Shown here: one piece after another, positions 52,001 through 64,000 of the stretch
Layout of the letters: every line of letters starts with the position of its first letter
Numbering within the stretch: position 1 is the first letter of the stretch
NCBI RefSeq assembly: GCF_963678975.1
Contig: NC_089284.1
Span: 2,169,001-2,233,000, forward strand
Direction: 5' to 3'
DNA length: 64,000 nt
DNA from: Dysidea avara
Lineage: Eukaryota > Porifera > Demospongiae > Dictyoceratida > Dysideidae
Translations under genes and position numbers: made by a program
The notes under the pieces: generated by a model
What the model was told of the DNA's origin: nothing
What the model saw: the letters and a program-made list of their open reading frames with translations, nothing else
Database searches by the model: none

Positions 52001-55000
52001 ATTAATATCGTCTGCTTTCCTACTCAGTATATTACGACTCTCTGTAAAGAATCAATACAGATGGTTCTCTATTGTATAATGTATGGCACTCACCAACTAG
52101 TTTTTGAAGCTTAGTTTTAAGTTGTGTTTCCAGCCGGTTAACAATGTGGTCAACACTCGCATGAATCTGCCTCGATTGCTGTAACACAAAACAAGCAAGA
52201 ATGTTAATGCAATCATTTAGGGAACAAACAGTACACTAATAATGTACCTCTTGTTTATCTGCTCTCACACGATCCATACTTCTCTCCTATACAGAGTACA
52301 TCAAATAAATACTTTCAGAATGTATTACAAACACTTACCACTTTCTGTACAAGTTCCGAGATTTCTAAAAAACGTTTCCAAAGTTTGTTTCGCTGTAAGC
52401 AAAGTTTGTGCATTAGCCAACAAGCATGTAATCACTACAAACATACCTCGGTCTGTATCACTCCTTTATGCTTCTTGTAAATCTTATCAACCTCCTCAAA
52501 CGTGTGACTAGCATGCTGGAAACAGTACATTATAATACTATGGCAATAGCTATACACATAACTATATAGTGTACAGTCATATAAAACATTTAATTACAAA
52601 TACTTAGTTATATAATCTGGTGTAATGGTGGTTACTAAGGTATTAGCTTGCCAACTGTCAGTATATTATATTAGGCAAAGTGGATCAACTCCACTTACGC
52701 AAAAGTAGGAAGGAATACATACAACTAGTGAGGCCACTCTCCACATTATGTTATAGCAGACAGCCACATGCACACGCATACACACCACAAATATAAACAC
52801 ACATGTCATACCACAAAACAGAACATCTAAACATAATATACTCACTTCTCCTCCCCATAAAGCACACTTGTGACAGATGCACTTGGTACATGTTGCGCAG
52901 TACACGGTCAAGTCTTCGTGGTGTTGTTGGCACCTAGATGGAAGACATCTTTACATCAGCTGCTACCCCCACATACACATCGAACTAATCGCTTATAACT
53001 AACAAATTAAAATTTTAATCTGAACTATTTGGTCCGTAACTGGAGCCAGCAATAACAAACTATGCTTAAGTGCATTCAAAACAGCCAGTTTAAACTTCAC
53101 ATAGTTGCGATAGAAGATCATTAAATTGTAGACGGTAATTGCCCATGCCTCAAGTTCAGCCACACACATGCTAGCACTAAAACAACAGATTAGAACAGCT
53201 CTCAGTTCACACAAACTGAAACAGAACCAGACCACAACTGGTTACCTGATCCTTATAGGCTTAGCGTGAGCATTTGATTATTAGCTAGTGGTGATAACTG
53301 ATAGCTGGGGGGTCTATCCAGCCTCCCCACACACACACAACACAATGGCCCACATATATCACAACTAATATGTGTAGTTCCCATGAAACCACTACAACAG
53401 TAGATGCAGAACAAAAATCCCCTTGCCTGTCTACTATGTTTAAAAATGTCTACAGACAAACAAAAGTGATGTCTACAATTTCCTGTTCAAACAAACACTT
53501 TACCTTTCTCTTTCTTTGACTTCTGGTCGATGTCTAACCTCTGTTCTGACCTTGTCCACTTGCTACAGATAACAACACATTAACAGTGTAATAGTTCACC
53601 AGACTAAGAGAATATTATACATTGTGGACCCTGATAGCGTAATAACCTTCCACACCACAAAGACATCCCATATAGGTCATTATGAATATAACAAGAATGG
53701 CACATACTTACGTACAGTGACTACCTCAAAACATTTAGTTTTGTGAAGTTTGATATCATGCACTACCCTTAACAGTTGGAGGGGACTGGTTTATGGTACA
53801 TAGTTCAAGTATCTTAAATATTATAAGTATCCTCATTTTGAATATGTTCCCCGTCTGACAACTGGGATAGGGACACACACACACACACGCACACGCACAC
53901 ACACACACACACACACACTATACACATTGTACCATGTAAATATCTTCTGCCCAACGACATTTAACAAGCTCATGTACCATCAGTGATGATCTAGAGCAAA
54001 ACACAGGACAATGAAAACATAATAAAAAACATAATAAAAAATATTCTCTCTACTTACCTACAATGTGGACAGTTGGGTCTTTGTTCTATTAGCCATCGCT
54101 ATAGCACAGAAAAATTGAAACAATACATGTATGTACAATAGAAGGACACTTTCTATTAGTGCTGTTTTCTATACATCAAAGCAATTGCGTGCTTACCTGA
54201 ATGCAACCAAAGCAACATAGTTTAGAGCAGTGTGGACACATGCTTGCATCTTTGGGCCACTCCATGCAGATGAAGCACTTGAACACCTCTGCAATGTTCT
54301 GTGTAAGGAGTAAACAGATTGTGTTTAGCACAACAGATAGCAGCTAGGATTTCATGAAAAGAATACTGGCTTTGTTTAAAGGCACATACATACTTGAAAT
54401 ATTGACTGTGTTTTGATGAAAACAAATAATGTATATTAATATTTTTAGTGTATATGGGCTCGTGCACGTGCGTGTAGTGTGCGTGTGTGTGTAGCCAATC
54501 TAGTCAGTTTGCACAGCATTACACATCAACTACACAGTTGGTAATTAATATAATTAAATACAAACACACACTCAAGTAGCTACTTACATGTACACACACA
54601 CACAAGTTGGCTGTTAATGTAAATGTAGTTTAGCAATCACAATAAACTACACACAAACATTAGAAGCTCTTAACTTGTTGGACAGAAAGTGAAAAACATA
54701 ATAATATACAGCATGATTTAACACACTTAAAAGCTTGATTAAAAAGTATATCAAAAACATTTTAAATAGCTAAAACCCTCCTCTGCAAGTAACAAACCGT
54801 TTTCCCTAAGGACACTTGTTTGCTAAGTGCACCTGCACAGCCACAGTTTATGTAGGATGCATGAAAGCTGTCACAACTAGCTAAATAGCTGAGCGATGCC
54901 CACACACCAAACTATGTAATCATGGGCTGAGCTGTGTGTGATCACTGCTCTGGTGAGAATGCTAACTATTCCCTTTGAAGGAGAAATCAATAGAAATCTG

Positions 55001-55640
55001 TATATTGCATGCACAAATTGGCAGATAATTACTTCAACAGTAAATTTGCATGCAGCTGCAAACTTTATTTTATATATAGCTAATATGGTTTGAAATTAGC
55101 TATGTCTGTGCATGTAGATGTATGCTGAGATGTATGCAAACCAGCTGTGCATTCTGACTGACCACTCTTGCAATAGGCATAATATAGACCTACCATACAG
55201 CAAAGTTACATTCATCTCTGAGGAAAGTTATTGCTCAAAACGCTGAATGTGGGGCAGTGAAGTATTTCTACACATAGGTGTGAAAGAGTGGTCGGGATTA
55301 TACACAGCTTGATAGCGCTACCATGCAGCCATCAATTGGCACAAGCACCATACAAAACAGTTATTACAAGGTGCAGATGTGTGTGTTACACACCTAGTAA
55401 TTTTCTACGATTACAGTACAAGTGCAAATTGCTCATACACAAAACATTACACGTCGCTAAACAAAAAATGTGTCTGCAGAAATGCTGTGGCGAAACGTTG
55501 CACGACCTAATGCCACAGGTCTGTCTATAGCTATTAACTGTCTAAAGATGCGTTGTTCGCTTTGCACGACTCACGAATACAATAGGGACGACATGGACGA
55601 CACGATACATTACCTCGACTCCATCCCCATGACCACTCAT
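49054..55640 (-). CDS. TRIM37: E3 ubiquitin ligase TRIM37, 21 exons
   Basis: TRIM-family ubiquitin ligase, in mammals acting at peroxisomes, centrosomes and chromatin. Minus-strand exon starts: 55640, 54298, 54098, 53990, 53562, 52933, 52515, 52392, 52286, 52178, 52041, 51887, 51752, 51631, 51465, 51324, 51192, 51056, 50803, 50655, 50538. All joins are in phase: 941 residues (human about 964). RING, residues 15-57: [25 protein letters not shown]-box, 97-131: [20 protein letters not shown] and HASHTF. Coiled coil about 149-250. MATH about 281-425: [58 protein letters not shown]. The last exon (residues 448-941) is a Ser/His/Pro-rich disordered tail without recognised domains. Thirteen introns are shorter than 70 bp. 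The terminal TAA overlaps a donor-like GTAAGT. Divergent from MED23. Confidence 0.95.
51527..51560 (+). repeat. (AC)n-(GC)n alternating tract in TRIM37 intron 14
   Basis: ACACAC repeats pass into CGCGCGCGCG then CACAGGCAC. The alternating purine-pyrimidine run of over 30 bases, with a GC core, is a classical Z-DNA-prone sequence. It fills a large part of a 115-bp intron. Confidence 0.85.
53873..53922 (+). repeat. (AC)n microsatellite in TRIM37 intron 4
   Basis: CA repeat with occasional G interruptions directly downstream (in transcript terms) of the exon 4 donor region. Confidence 0.9.
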
Positions 55641-55995
55641 CTTGAGTAACACAAGCTAGCCGTACAATGGGCGCGGAAAAACTCCTTTCTCTTGAACGGT
55701 AGCGCCGATTTTTGTGAATAGGTCAATTTAACTAGCAAACCGTGGGAGTGTACAGAACTGTAGATTACGGAACTCCGTGTCGGTGGTGGTGAGCTCTCTC
55801 TGGAATTCGCGCCATGGTGTAAGCCGGAGTAGTTTAAACAGCAACGCTCACTCATCATCGCTACAGGTAAGGTGCATTACAACTGCATGAGTTTCAATAA
55901 GCGTTAAATTGGTTATTTAAGTTTTGAGTATCCGACTGCTTGGATATTCTAGGATACTATACTACCATCCTGACTGCTAGTGGTTTGGAGTCAAA
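55641..55995. promoter_or_regulatory. Divergent TRIM37-MED23 promoter region
   Basis: Only 355 bp separate the start codons of two divergently transcribed genes. The interval is richer in CG than the surroundings (GGGCGCGGAAAAACTCC, GGTAGCGCCGATTTTTG, GAATTCGCGCC), consistent with a shared CpG-containing promoter. No TATA box was recognised. Start sites are not determined. Confidence 0.5.
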
Positions 55996-63853
<7,858 letters not shown>

Positions 63854-64000
63854 GTACATGAACCCAGTAATGCTATAAGCTTGTGATGTAATCTCTGTAA
63901 GTGATACACGTAAGCTCAGACGTTCATGATTGTATTTTCACAAAGCTTTCACCACTCGCAAAATTCATGAAAATTTTATTCTGAAAATTTCTACCTTATG

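Overview
The window is animal nuclear DNA: AT-rich, intron-containing, with canonical splice sites and no bacterial gene organisation. It carries seven protein-coding loci with recognisable metazoan families, one decayed gene copy, and a large amount of short repeats. Many introns are only 50-60 bp, transposon remnants are mostly small palindromic elements, and genes are often packed head to head. This would suit a sponge or another early-branching marine invertebrate, but no sequence here fixes the species.

Layout. 1547-13432 (+): an eight-exon peroxisomal sarcosine/pipecolate oxidase (PIPOX-like), its long introns filled with repeats. 13433-16887: intergenic repeats. 16888-21257 (-): TIMM22, whose 3.6-kb intron 3 is largely transposon debris. 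21305-21551 (+): UQCR10, sharing a 47-bp bidirectional promoter with TIMM22. 21767-27112 (+): PHAF1 in 14 exons. 27113-42338: about 15 kb without a recognised intact gene, made of interspersed repeats, a nested palindrome (31.1-33.5 kb), a foldback-like element with ~450-bp arms (35.4-38.9 kb) that holds a dead LINE with a second LINE fragment inside it, and several MITEs. 42339-42821 (-): an intronless-CDS calmodulin-like gene, with a frameshifted sister copy at 44201-44646. 49054-55640 (-): complete TRIM37 (RING, B-box, coiled coil, MATH, long Ser-rich tail). 55996-63853 (+): the first 17 exons of MED23, cut by the window end; it is divergent from TRIM37.

Functional threads. TIMM22 and UQCR10 are both nuclear genes for mitochondrial inner-membrane proteins and face each other across a promoter with an inverted CCAAT box abutting a full palindromic CRE. 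PHAF1 follows UQCR10 by only 215 bp. TRIM37 (ubiquitin ligase) and MED23 (Mediator tail subunit) are divergent with 355 bp between start codons. No tRNA, rRNA, CRISPR array, operon or prokaryotic element was seen.

All exon joins were worked out by eye from reading frame, splice signals and remembered family conservation; every join listed keeps phase and gives totals close to the human proteins (389 vs ~390, 191 vs ~194, 64 vs ~63, 443 vs ~422, 941 vs ~964 residues).
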